A DNA stretch of 21,044 nucleotides from positions 1 to 21,044 of the IMG/VR virus record IMGVR_UViG_3300035698_020925; one strand, written 5' to 3'. The notes under the pieces were generated by a model. That model did no database searches. It saw only the letters and a list, made by a program, of their open reading frames with translations, and was not told the origin of the DNA. The translations under genes and the position numbers were made by a program. This document shows, piece by piece, positions 5,751 through 13,889 of this stretch; the stretch's first letter is position 1, and each line of letters opens with the position of its first letter. Source of the stretch: a virus.

Positions 5751-6815
5751 GTGGATTATGAATACATAAATACTATTTGCGAAGCGTATTTTAATGATAG
5801 ACAACTTTACAAATATGATATTTTTAAAAGTATGGATAATGGTATTATTACTTTACAAAATGAGATGAAAGGTATTGTTCAGAATCTCAGATTAGAAGAT
5901 GTTGGTTTATATTATGATTTGCAATCTCATGATAAATTAGATCAGCAGAAAATTATGTATATGTTACTTGATTCGTATATGATTGTTGAATTTCCAGAAT
6001 TGATTGAAGAAGGGCCTCTTGAATTTTTAGGAATGGCTGGTGATGTTGCTGCTGATTTTTTTGGAACAGCAACAACTAGTCTTTTTAAAGGAGCAACTAC
6101 TTGGGCTGGTGCAACTATAGCGCTTGCCGGATTTATTTTTGCCATTATTTTTTTCAAAGGATTGACAAGATTTAAACATTCATCATTTAAATTAATTTGT
6201 GATATGGTAATTGGATTGACTGATATCATTTCTAAATGGACTATCGGTGGAAGAGTTAAACATGCAATTCTAAATACTCATCTTGGGAAATGTGCTGGAA
6301 AATGTGGATTAGGAACAAGAAATCCGTGGAAAGAGATGAGTAAATTCACAACACTTGCAATTAAATCAAGTTTACCAGTTACTGATGAAGCTCAAGAACA
6401 AGCAGAATGTCTTATTGATTGTTATCTCGGTTATATTATTTCCCAAATTAAAACTGTTGCTGAAAGTTATGTAAATTGTTTGAAATCAACAAATGAATTT
6501 CCGGGAGATTTAAATGCAATTTCGTTGTTGGAAATAAAACCAATGGGCGAACAGTGTTGGGTTTTTTATGAAGTTCTTAAGAAAGTTGAAAAGGAATTTG
6601 AAGATGCTATTGCGTATATTTTTGATAGTAATCCAAGAGAACGACAAGACTGGAGAAATAAGTTTAATAATGCAATTCTCGAATCAATGAAAGTTAATCA
6701 ACGACAATCATTCAAACCACAATTGGATTCAAGACAGTCGTCTAACAGACCAGATCAGAGGCAAAAGTTTAATCAAAATCAGAGACCACCATTCAAGAAA
6801 AATCAACGGTATTAA
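5751..6815 (+). CDS. Unknown protein with one membrane helix and Gln/Arg-rich tail
   Basis: 354-aa protein starting at GTG 5751, with TAGGAG about 9 nt upstream. Residues 1-90 are acidic and helical. At about 115-137 there is one strong hydrophobic helix (TTWAGATIALAGFIFAII), preceded by Gly/Ala-rich sequence. A Cys-bearing segment follows (GKCAGKCG, later ECLIDC and YVNC), then a helical domain, and the last 45 residues are a low-complexity Gln/Arg/Asn/Pro tail (RQSSNRPDQRQKFNQNQR), likely disordered and nucleic-acid or protein binding. No family recognised. It sits between the recombinase and the small basic protein, so it may tether a replication or virion complex to membrane, but this is inference. 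Confidence 0.88.
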   Translation: MDYEYINTICEAYFNDRQLYKYDIFKSMDNGIITLQNEMKGIVQNLRLEDVGLYYDLQSHDKLDQQKIMYMLLDSYMIVEFPELIEEGPLEFLGMAGDVAADFFGTATTSLFKGATTWAGATIALAGFIFAIIFFKGLTRFKHSSFKLICDMVIGLTDIISKWTIGGRVKHAILNTHLGKCAGKCGLGTRNPWKEMSKFTTLAIKSSLPVTDEAQEQAECLIDCYLGYIISQIKTVAESYVNCLKSTNEFPGDLNAISLLEIKPMGEQCWVFYEVLKKVEKEFEDAIAYIFDSNPRERQDWRNKFNNAILESMKVNQRQSFKPQLDSRQSSNRPDQRQKFNQNQRPPFKKNQRY

Positions 6816-6830
6816 GTAGGAGGATTTAAA

Positions 6831-7040
6831 ATGCGACAAACGATGGTAGTACGATCTAAATCTGCAAAACTTCAAGCGGCTGCAGGTTCAATGGCTGTGC
6901 AATTGGCAAAAGCTGCAAATGATCCTGTATATAAAAATTTTAAAATGTTTCGGGATAAATTCTATGATGCGAAGAAAAAGATTCAGGATAAATATGGTAA
7001 GCGCGCAATGATGGCTGTTAGGAAAAGTTCTACTAGTTAA
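6831..7040 (+). CDS. Small basic phage protein (69 aa), NDPVYKNF..DKYGKRA type
   Basis: Highly basic 69-aa protein. ATG 6831 follows the strong SD TAGGAGGA (6817-6824). The body NDPVYKNFKMFRDKFYDAKKKIQDKYGKRAMMAVRK forms one long charged helix or helical hairpin after an Ala-rich stretch. From memory, small late proteins with an NDPLYKKYK..R....KKI.KKYG.RA pattern recur in large phages, without known function; I could not check by search. Its charge would suit binding nucleic acid or an acidic virion partner. It lies 15 nt after the membrane protein gene, and a long hairpin follows it (7075-7122). Confidence 0.82.
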   Translation: MRQTMVVRSKSAKLQAAAGSMAVQLAKAANDPVYKNFKMFRDKFYDAKKKIQDKYGKRAMMAVRKSSTS

Positions 7041-7074
7041 AATAGTGTTACATTTGATAATTTACATATAGATA

Positions 7075-7122
7075 TTATATGATGTAGTTGAAATTATTTT
7101 TTAATTTTAACACATCATATAA
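7075..7122 (+). terminator. Long AT-rich hairpin upstream of Cas4-like gene
   Basis: TTATATGATGT (7075-7085) pairs perfectly with ACATCATATAA (7112-7122). Continuing inward past one bulged A, GTTGAAATT (7087-7095) pairs with AATTTTAAC (7103-7111) through one G-U pair. This leaves a 7-nt loop, about 20 bp in all. The stem is AT-rich and its tail (ACTTTTAAT) is only partly U-rich, so termination is uncertain; RNA stability or processing is equally possible. It ends 13 nt before the SD of the nuclease gene. Confidence 0.55.
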
Positions 7123-7147
7123 ACTTTTAATAGGTAAGGAGACCGTA

Positions 7148-8053
7148 GTGTATCAGGAAATCATTTCATCGCTTGATGATAATCAAGCACCACCAAATAA
7201 CCCGATTGATAATAAATTAAATTATGTACCAAAACTATTTGATGTTAATGAATTTGTTCAAGAAATGGCACAAACATCTCATGAACAGAACAAGCAACAT
7301 CATGAATATCAGGAGAATTTAAATGCATATGATTTGACAATGAATTGTAGTCGTCAGATTATTTTAAAGATTTTAAATTATCCGATAGAGTCATATAAGG
7401 ATGCGTGGTTACCATTGAAATTTAGAGCTGCATTAGGATCTGCAGTTCATGATTTTATTCAAGGTAATTACTCAGGGTTTACTGAGCTTGAACCTTCTAT
7501 GAAGATTCCGAGCATTAGAACTTCAGTTAGATTGGATTGTCTTATTAATGATGACGTTCTAATTGAAATTAAATCATGTACATTTTCAGATTATGAAAAG
7601 ATTCTAAGGACGAGAACTCCAAGAGATCCTGATTTTTATCAATCTATTTTTTATAGATGGATATTGCATAATCACTTGAAGGAAGCACAACAACAAACAA
7701 AAACAAGAACACCACCACCTAAGTTAGAGAAGTACGACATTAAGTATATACAAATGATTTATGTTGCTCATGATTTATTGGCTTCTGATGTGAATTCTTT
7801 ATCTGAAGCAAAAGCATTAAATTCTAAAATTAAAAAGATGTTGAAATCAAAGTACAATCAGTTTTATTTTATTACTGCTTTAACATTAGATTTAAATGTT
7901 ATTGATCCTGCTCCTTATGAAAATTACATTGTTGGAAAATTGAACCATATTTTGCAACATTTAAAAAATAAAACGATTCCAAGATTAGATGACCCATACA
8001 TTAAAAATAGTTGTTTTTTCTGTCCATACAAACAGGTGTGCAAGACACTCTAA
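7148..8053 (+). CDS. Cas4/RecB-like Fe-S PD-(D/E)XK nuclease
   Basis: 301-aa exonuclease-type protein of the Cas4/Dna2/AddB branch. In order: Cys67 (MNCSRQ); the motif GSAVH with His101; Asp130 (SVRLD), then Glu140-x-Lys142 (LIEIKS), the catalytic D...ExK; QSIFYRW (Gln165, Tyr169), the QxxxY motif; and C-terminal Cys289, Cys292 and Cys298 (NSCFFCPYKQVC). The spacing C-Xn-C-X2-C-X5-C is that of the 4Fe-4S cluster in Cas4-like nucleases. All key residues are present, so it should be active on DNA ends. GTG 7148 is chosen because AAGGAG ends 6 nt before it; TTG 7088 is in frame but lies inside a hairpin. No cas1/cas2 or repeats are nearby, so a role in phage recombination or replication with the UvsX-like protein is more likely than adaptation. 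Confidence 0.85.
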   Translation: MYQEIISSLDDNQAPPNNPIDNKLNYVPKLFDVNEFVQEMAQTSHEQNKQHHEYQENLNAYDLTMNCSRQIILKILNYPIESYKDAWLPLKFRAALGSAVHDFIQGNYSGFTELEPSMKIPSIRTSVRLDCLINDDVLIEIKSCTFSDYEKILRTRTPRDPDFYQSIFYRWILHNHLKEAQQQTKTRTPPPKLEKYDIKYIQMIYVAHDLLASDVNSLSEAKALNSKIKKMLKSKYNQFYFITALTLDLNVIDPAPYENYIVGKLNHILQHLKNKTIPRLDDPYIKNSCFFCPYKQVCKTL

Positions 8054-8118
8054 AATTGATTGTATTTAATGTTAAACAATATATTAAATACAATATGTTG
8101 TTTAACATTGGAATTTTA
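8051..8118 (+). repeat. Two interleaved inverted repeats (A-B-A'-B'), terminator or pseudoknot
   Basis: A = TTGTATTTAAT (8060-8070) is complementary to A' = ATTAAATACAA (8083-8093). B = AATGTTAAACAA (8068-8079) is complementary to B' = TTGTTTAACATT (8098-8109). Farther out, TAAAATT (8051-8057) matches AATTTTA (8112-8118), so the B fold can be extended. T-rich sequence follows (TTTTATTTTTC). The order A-B-A'-B' with a 3-nt overlap lets the RNA form either stem, or partly both as a pseudoknot. Terminator function is inferred from the position just after the nuclease gene. Confidence 0.6.
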
Positions 8119-8162
8119 TTTTTCGTTAGGTTTCGGGGTGTTAGAAATAGGAGTTAAAATTA

Positions 8163-8963
8163 ATGGCTTATTTATTAGAAGTAGGAATTCGCCGAATTAG
8201 TGATTTGAAAAATATTGATATATTATTTCAAAAATTTAAATTGGCGAAAGATAAATCAACAAAAGAAAAAGTATTGCGTGAGATGGAAGTTGAATTAGAA
8301 AAGATTTTCAAAGTTCATGTTGTTATTGATTTTCACTATTTTGGATTGCATGCCGATAATTTTGCCATTCTACCTTATATAAAACCTAATAAAAATGTTA
8401 AGATTAAAGAGAAAGAAGATTTTGCAAAGTTTATTAATGTTAAACGTGTTGATCTTATATTTGGAAATGATTTCATTAAACAACATACTCCTAGAGAACT
8501 TACAGCAATATTATTACATGAGATCGGGCATTTGATTAATTACTTATCAAGAGCAACTTTTTTATTTCTTAAAATTATATATCCAATTTATTTAGTTACC
8601 CGTGGACTTCGAATGATACCAATTATAGGAGGTATTTTTTACCCACTTTTTTTAATCACATCAAGAAGTTTGCATTTTGTAGAACATATTGGTGAGTATC
8701 AAGCAGATGTGTTTGTAGCTAAATATGGATATGGTGACGAACTTATTTCTGCAATTGAAAAATGGAAGAAACAGGATTCGCAAATTAAGAAAGGAACGAC
8801 ATTACTTCAACGTTTATCAATGTTGCAAGAAATATTAAGTGGAACAAGTCATCCAGCAAATAAAGATCGAATTTTAAAAATTGCTGAAGTTATGAAAAAA
8901 ACTTATTTAAAACAATATGGTGGGAAAAAAATGCAGAAACTTTTAAATCAATATAAGGTGTAA
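8163..8963 (+). CDS. M48-like (HtpX/Ste24-type) membrane zinc metallopeptidase
   Basis: 266-aa protein with the zinc motif HEIGH (119-123) in an amphipathic helix (ELTAILLHEIGHLINYL). Two hydrophobic segments follow, about 132-147 and 152-167, and then EHIGEYQADVFVAKYG, where Glu178 and Asp182 match the third zinc ligand and following Asp of M48 peptidases (E...D..A). The catalytic set is therefore complete. The first 110 residues are a charged, mainly helical region without a signal peptide. ATG 8163 has a modest SD (AGGAG about 10 nt upstream). It lies 2 nt before a large, probably structural gene. It could process virion or host membrane proteins; the substrate is unknown. Confidence 0.8.
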   Translation: MAYLLEVGIRRISDLKNIDILFQKFKLAKDKSTKEKVLREMEVELEKIFKVHVVIDFHYFGLHADNFAILPYIKPNKNVKIKEKEDFAKFINVKRVDLIFGNDFIKQHTPRELTAILLHEIGHLINYLSRATFLFLKIIYPIYLVTRGLRMIPIIGGIFYPLFLITSRSLHFVEHIGEYQADVFVAKYGYGDELISAIEKWKKQDSQIKKGTTLLQRLSMLQEILSGTSHPANKDRILKIAEVMKKTYLKQYGGKKMQKLLNQYKV

Positions 8964-8965
8964 TA

Positions 8966-11029
8966 ATGCAACTTACAACTACTAGAGCGCCTACAGCTTT
9001 ACAAACTGTACGTCAAACAGGAGTTATGAGAACCCCAGCACATGGGGGACAGAATCTTGTTTTTGTTTATCCATTTGTATGTGATGAATCTCTTAAAAAA
9101 TATTCTAGTTTGTTAAGAGATTTCCTTACTGTAGATATTATGAGTCAAATTAAAGTATCAAATGTTTTAAATATTACATCTAGTTCATCTAGAATTGGAA
9201 TGGTTGGAACTGGAAAAAATGCAGTTAATCCGGCACAAGAGGTGCGTCGTAGTCTTTGGAATGTTGGGGGTATAGGAAATCAAACTCCTAATTTTATTGA
9301 TGATGATCGATATGAAAGAGCCGAACATCAAGAACATGTTGCTAATTTTACGAGATTTATAACTGATCAAATTCAGAATAATCCACGATATTCGATATTG
9401 CGACCCGTTATTTCAAGTTTAGTTATTGAGAATTTAATAACAATTCCATTGATCGTTGGAACTAAGGAATTTCCTATTAAACCAACAATTCTATATTGGA
9501 TATTATTAGCATCAATTGCAACTGGGACGAGGTTAGATAGACCATCAAGTCTTAATGCTCTTAAACCGGTTATTAGGGCAATGCCACCTGAAAATTATAT
9601 TGATTTTGTATTTTCAAATAGGACTCGTAACGAATTACTTGCAAGTTCTGGAATTTCACGTACTAATAGATCTGATAGAGATTTGCCTCACAATGATATG
9701 CAGATTGATCGGTATATTAATGATAGTGTAGATCAAGCTATTGGGACATTAGTTAAAATTGTTAATCCTAATTTTTGGGCATCTGAGACAGGTAATATTG
9801 AAACGCGTTCTGGACTTACTTTAGACAATGTTCCTCGAATTCAAACAGCGACACAAAAAAGAACTTATGATGCAGCTATTGCATCATTCAATATATATAT
9901 TGGGAATCTTGTTCCTGGACTAATTTTTGATTTGGAATCACTATTAGGCCCATTCCCAACTAATATTGATATGCCCGCAAAAACTGATCAACTTCTTAGT
10001 CAATTTTCGACTATTGGAAACAATGGAATGGATTTATTGAGTAGTAATATTGTCACTTCATTACAAAATATTAATATTACTGCTGGTGCTGGTGTTGAGA
10101 AAGCTGTTAAGAAACTTAAAGATATACAATCGATGTGTGAAGAAAATAGTGATATTGGTGAAAATGTTGGTCGTATTCTTGAAGATTTAAATAAGAATCA
10201 ATTAACTGTTGTTACAAGGCCATCCCAATATAGGCAATTTTTCAAAGCATTTAATAATGCAGCCCAAGCATTTTCTGTTAATAGTAAAACTTATGAAAGA
10301 TGGTTAATGGATATTGTTGATGATGCATCTCAAACTGTATTAGTAACAGCACTTAAAGCGATATTTGACCAAATTAAACTTGAGATATCCAATTTTATAA
10401 TGCGGGAATATCCAGCTGGAAATCCACATCTGTTTAGTCCAATATCGCCAGTATTTCCATTGGTTCCACCATTATCAGATCCGGTCTATGGTGGTAGATA
10501 TGCAAATATAGTTACAATTCAACCTGGGATGGAACTTGCAGAACTGAGCGTTATTGTTAATGATTTTATCGAAGGGATGACAAACATCATTTATTTTTTA
10601 TTTTTGTACAATTTCTTTTCTTATACATGCATTTTTATGCGTGATATTGATGTTGATATTGAAACTCAACGACGAGATGCTTTAGAATTTCCTAATTATT
10701 GTTTAATAGTTCCTTTGGAAATTATTAAGGCACTTTATGCAATACAAAAAGCAAGGATGTTTCGACAGTTAATACACCTACAAGCAGGAAATGTTGCAGA
10801 TGTAGACATTCCAACTAATGTTGATGATATGAATATTGGCTGGAGTAATATAAAAAGAATTATAGAGTTGATAAGCAGGCAACTTGGCGTTCCGAATATT
10901 ATAGTTGTTGATGAAGGGAAAAAATCGATATATTATAAATTTATGTTTATGGACGTTGTTAATAAATTAAACATCAGTTCATTAGAAAGTTATGTAAGAC
11001 ATCAGCAAGATATTTTGCCGGGATTTTAA
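8966..11029 (+). CDS. Large unknown protein, probably virion structural (687 aa)
   Basis: ATG 8966 lies 2 nt after the stop of the peptidase gene; the SD (AAGGTG) is inside that gene's end, indicating coupled translation. The N-terminus is Thr/Ala-rich and basic (TTTRAPTALQTVRQTG), followed by a folded-looking region (NLVFVYPFVCDESLKKYSSL) and long mixed alpha/beta sequence. Near residue 530-550 there is an aromatic hydrophobic segment (IIYFLFLYNFFSYTCIF) that could be buried or a membrane helix. No family recognised. Size, lack of catalytic motifs and position upstream of tail and baseplate genes suggest a virion component such as a head, neck or baseplate protein; that is inference. Confidence 0.9.
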   Translation: MQLTTTRAPTALQTVRQTGVMRTPAHGGQNLVFVYPFVCDESLKKYSSLLRDFLTVDIMSQIKVSNVLNITSSSSRIGMVGTGKNAVNPAQEVRRSLWNVGGIGNQTPNFIDDDRYERAEHQEHVANFTRFITDQIQNNPRYSILRPVISSLVIENLITIPLIVGTKEFPIKPTILYWILLASIATGTRLDRPSSLNALKPVIRAMPPENYIDFVFSNRTRNELLASSGISRTNRSDRDLPHNDMQIDRYINDSVDQAIGTLVKIVNPNFWASETGNIETRSGLTLDNVPRIQTATQKRTYDAAIASFNIYIGNLVPGLIFDLESLLGPFPTNIDMPAKTDQLLSQFSTIGNNGMDLLSSNIVTSLQNINITAGAGVEKAVKKLKDIQSMCEENSDIGENVGRILEDLNKNQLTVVTRPSQYRQFFKAFNNAAQAFSVNSKTYERWLMDIVDDASQTVLVTALKAIFDQIKLEISNFIMREYPAGNPHLFSPISPVFPLVPPLSDPVYGGRYANIVTIQPGMELAELSVIVNDFIEGMTNIIYFLFLYNFFSYTCIFMRDIDVDIETQRRDALEFPNYCLIVPLEIIKALYAIQKARMFRQLIHLQAGNVADVDIPTNVDDMNIGWSNIKRIIELISRQLGVPNIIVVDEGKKSIYYKFMFMDVVNKLNISSLESYVRHQQDILPGF

Positions 11030-11065
11030 TTAATTAAATTTTAATAACTAGTTGAGGAAAATATT

Positions 11066-11779
11066 ATGTATAATACTACATTGGAAGAACAATACAAATT
11101 AAGTGCAATGAGTTTAGAGGCATTGAATAGAATTCGTTCTAAGAATGAAGCAAAGTTACAAGAAGCAAAACAACCGAAAAGAGATTATGCAAGATTAATT
11201 TTTGAAGAGTATGACGAAGATTCTTTTTCTTTAAAACTCATGTGTGATTCAATATTTTACAATTGTCTTATTAAACGTTTAGATGAAACATATGAATCTG
11301 ATGTTCAGAAAATGTTTGGGGAGTTGGCATCGACAACTCGTCAAATTTATGAACATATTAATATTAAACCAAAACTGTACGGGTTTAACGAATCTGAAGT
11401 ACAAAATGACTCGCAAGAGATTCTAGAAAACAAATCTGTACAATTAATTACAGAGTTTTTGAATCATAATTATTATTCATTAACTGATAAGCAGTTAGAG
11501 ACATTATATCTTAAAGAAGTTAATACAGTAGCAAAAGAATTGATTGTAACTGAGAATGTTGAGACTGAGGATGCTGTTAATTTTGCTCTTAAGTCTATTA
11601 TTGTTGAATCTTTAGTTAATCGGATTAATTTTCCAATGATTGTTAAAGATAGAGTTAATGAATTGATTACATCTGATAATTATGGAATGATTTTTGATCA
11701 GGATCAACTTATAGATTTATGGAATCGATTTGGAGAACAATCTAGAAGTATTTCTAAAATAGTAGCAACTGTTGTTTAG
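11066..11779 (+). CDS. Unknown helical protein (237 aa)
   Basis: ATG 11066 with GAGGAAA about 7 nt upstream. The protein is Glu/Asn/Leu-rich and looks helical throughout. The first 50 residues form a charged helix (SLEALNRIRSKNEAKLQEAKQPKR); the rest has regular amphipathic helices. There are no membrane segments, signal peptide or catalytic motifs. I do not recognise a family. It sits between two large unknown genes in the probable virion cluster and may be a scaffold, chaperone or connector protein. Shared transcription with its neighbours is likely (36 nt from the previous gene, 15 nt to the next). Confidence 0.88.
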   Translation: MYNTTLEEQYKLSAMSLEALNRIRSKNEAKLQEAKQPKRDYARLIFEEYDEDSFSLKLMCDSIFYNCLIKRLDETYESDVQKMFGELASTTRQIYEHINIKPKLYGFNESEVQNDSQEILENKSVQLITEFLNHNYYSLTDKQLETLYLKEVNTVAKELIVTENVETEDAVNFALKSIIVESLVNRINFPMIVKDRVNELITSDNYGMIFDQDQLIDLWNRFGEQSRSISKIVATVV

Positions 11780-11794
11780 GGTAGGGGGTTACTC

Positions 11795-13045
11795 ATGAGT
11801 CGGGTCAATCCGATTGATTTAGTTTTGCAAAAATTACATGCCACTTTTAAGGCAGATCCACGTCTTGAACGATCTATTCAACTTGAACTTGAAAAATTGG
11901 TACGTATGACTTATCAAGATTCTATTACTCAGAAAACTGGTTGGTGTATGCTGTTAAAAGTCCCACATCTTGCCGTTATAAATCTCTTCAAAAAACTAAC
12001 TCTTGATGAAAAAACGATTAAACGAATGTTTCTTGATCAATTTAATATTCCTGGAGATCCATTTATGTGGGGAAATAGTTATTATCATATTTTACTACTT
12101 TTAGTTTTATATGGTGTAAAGTATGGTAATGACTCAATGGCCAAGAATGCTGAAATATTGGTTTTGCTTAAATTATGGAACGGTAGAAGATCACATCTTA
12201 TTCCTTATTGTGATCCAGATACAATGCGTTATGTAGTTGCTAATTTATCAGGGCGTAGTTATTTTAAGAAATTTGATTCTCCAATGACACTTCTCATGTC
12301 ACATTTTGCTCCAACGATACTTAAAAAATATGGAAGCCAAATGCGATTAAATAGTGATGTTGTTAAAAGATTTTTTGATCAATCATTCAATCGATTACGA
12401 CAGTTATTTATTCAAGATCGTGCGCCCGATTTGAAAACTGGTATTATTAAAGCAAGGGGTGGGATATCAACTCTTTATTTTGCTGCTAAAGAGAAAGGAT
12501 ATAAATTATCAAGTTCAAAAATGAGATCGAGTCTTGATGATGATATTGATGTTGTCAATTTCTATTCTTCTGGTGAATTTGATGAGATTATTGAATCTAT
12601 AACTAATTACATTATTATTAATATTCAACCTAAATATGATAATCGTATTATTAATTTCATTCATGATCAATCTCATGTTAATAAAAATATTGTTAGTTTG
12701 TTATTAATGTCAATACATTCTGTTAAATATCAAAAACATATACAGGAAATACTTGAACTTTTTCTACGACAATTGCAAGTTAATGATAAATTTGATGTGT
12801 GTGTTCCTGATTTTCTTTCTAATATTGTTAAACGAAGAGTAGTTGCTTCTAAACATTCACCGGTTGTAATGCAATTTAAAACACTTGTTGGTGATCTTAC
12901 TGAAAAAATATTTGATGATAAAATCAATTATGCTCGTTATTGTGAATATTCTGATCCGATACGAGGTCAACTTCGTAAAGTTGTTATTTATGGAATTGCT
13001 TATAATTTACAGAAATTTATTTGTTCGAAAGTGCATTCGAGGTAA
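11795..13045 (+). CDS. Unknown 416-aa protein in tail/virion cluster
   Basis: ATG 11795 follows AGGGGGTTACTC, giving a G-rich SD. The sequence is helix-rich, with basic stretches (RLERSIQLELEKLVR, RRSHLIPY) and one hydrophobic stretch near 108-122 (YYHILLLLVLYGV) that is short for a membrane helix and more likely buried. No recognised domain or catalytic motif. Its TAA comes 5 nt before the ATG of the tail-tube-like gene, whose SD (GAGG) overlaps the end of this one, so the two are probably translated together. An assembly or tail-completion role is possible from position only. Confidence 0.88.
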   Translation: MSRVNPIDLVLQKLHATFKADPRLERSIQLELEKLVRMTYQDSITQKTGWCMLLKVPHLAVINLFKKLTLDEKTIKRMFLDQFNIPGDPFMWGNSYYHILLLLVLYGVKYGNDSMAKNAEILVLLKLWNGRRSHLIPYCDPDTMRYVVANLSGRSYFKKFDSPMTLLMSHFAPTILKKYGSQMRLNSDVVKRFFDQSFNRLRQLFIQDRAPDLKTGIIKARGGISTLYFAAKEKGYKLSSSKMRSSLDDDIDVVNFYSSGEFDEIIESITNYIIINIQPKYDNRIINFIHDQSHVNKNIVSLLLMSIHSVKYQKHIQEILELFLRQLQVNDKFDVCVPDFLSNIVKRRVVASKHSPVVMQFKTLVGDLTEKIFDDKINYARYCEYSDPIRGQLRKVVIYGIAYNLQKFICSKVHSR

Positions 13046-13050
13046 TTGAC

Positions 13051-13836
13051 ATGGGTAAAGAACTTGTTAGTGAAGTTCTGAAAATGTCGTTGGAATCAAA
13101 TGGGATTTTACGATACTTTAATAATTTACTTATGGGAATTTCTATTGATGGTGAAGAATTTATGCCAGACATCAATGGTTATTCCCTTATTTTTATGATA
13201 CCTCCAGATTTGTCTGGGTTTTCTTTAGGGAGAGAGTATATGGAAGTGATTGCAAAGAAATTTGTTTTTTTAGCAATTGATTTTACTCCTCCAGCTATAC
13301 AAGTTACTAGTGCTGAAGTCTCTGGAACATCTGGAGGCATTCCTTATGGAACAAAAGTAAGTAAAGGTGGGCAGTGTTCAATAACATTTCTTGATACTTC
13401 TGAATTAGGTACATTTTCATTTCATAAAATTTGGGTTGATTACATCGATAAAATTACTAAGGGGAGTGTAACTCCCAGCAGCAATTATTTAGATCCTAAA
13501 CATAGTGATTTTGGATCCATTGATTATATGTCAAGTGCATATGTTATTCGTATGAAACCAGTTGTTGGTCGATCTATGATTGGGGATGATGTTGTTTATG
13601 TTGGCAAAGCAATTGGTATTTTTCCAATTAATATCCCTGATAAAGAAGTTATAGGAAAACGAGATTCGAATGAATTAACAACATTACCTATGAATTATGC
13701 CTGTGCGAGATATGTTGCGAGAACAATGGATGATCCTGCTGGTTTAAATTCATGGATTTTTGATGAATTTATAGCAGATTGTGGAAGTATATATATGGAT
13801 CGAGGAGAAACATCATATGATTGGATTGAAGAATAA
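13051..13836 (+). CDS. Tail-tube-like / baseplate tube-fold protein
   Basis: 261-aa protein. ATG 13051 is used because GAGG (13039-13042) lies 8 nt upstream; the in-frame TTG at 13021 lies inside the previous gene. Residues about 75-130 resemble the tube fold of myovirus tail tube and tube-initiator proteins (T4 gp19/gp54/gp48 group). A strand and Pro-rich entry (FTPPAIQVTSAEVSG) is followed by GGIPYGTKVSKGGQCSITFLDTSELG and then FHKIWVDYI, the usual SITF.(E/D) strand followed by a Trp-containing helix. The second half adds more strands (YVIRMKPVVG, VVYVGKAIGIFPINIPD). It directly precedes the baseplate J-like gene, which fits a baseplate-proximal tube protein. The fold is a pattern judgement, not a search result. 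Confidence 0.6.
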   Translation: MGKELVSEVLKMSLESNGILRYFNNLLMGISIDGEEFMPDINGYSLIFMIPPDLSGFSLGREYMEVIAKKFVFLAIDFTPPAIQVTSAEVSGTSGGIPYGTKVSKGGQCSITFLDTSELGTFSFHKIWVDYIDKITKGSVTPSSNYLDPKHSDFGSIDYMSSAYVIRMKPVVGRSMIGDDVVYVGKAIGIFPINIPDKEVIGKRDSNELTTLPMNYACARYVARTMDDPAGLNSWIFDEFIADCGSIYMDRGETSYDWIEE

Positions 13837-13866
13837 AGCATTTTGCCGTTCAATTTAAAAATAATT
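13837..13866 (+). repeat. Copy 2 of repeated intergenic leader element
   Basis: The exact 17-mer of 14-30, located one base after the stop of the tail-tube-like gene and in the 53-nt gap before the baseplate J-like gene. The following bases (TTTAAAAATAAT) match copy 1 apart from a 5-nt indel. The placement between stop and SD in both copies argues for a shared control site such as a late promoter. Confidence 0.6.
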
Positions 13867-13889
13867 TAAAAAAAGGATTTATATAGACA

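Noticed and set aside
7148-8053. Cas4-like gene as part of a phage CRISPR system
   Set aside because: No cas1, cas2 or effector gene and no regularly spaced repeats occur in the window. Stand-alone Cas4-like nucleases are common in phages.
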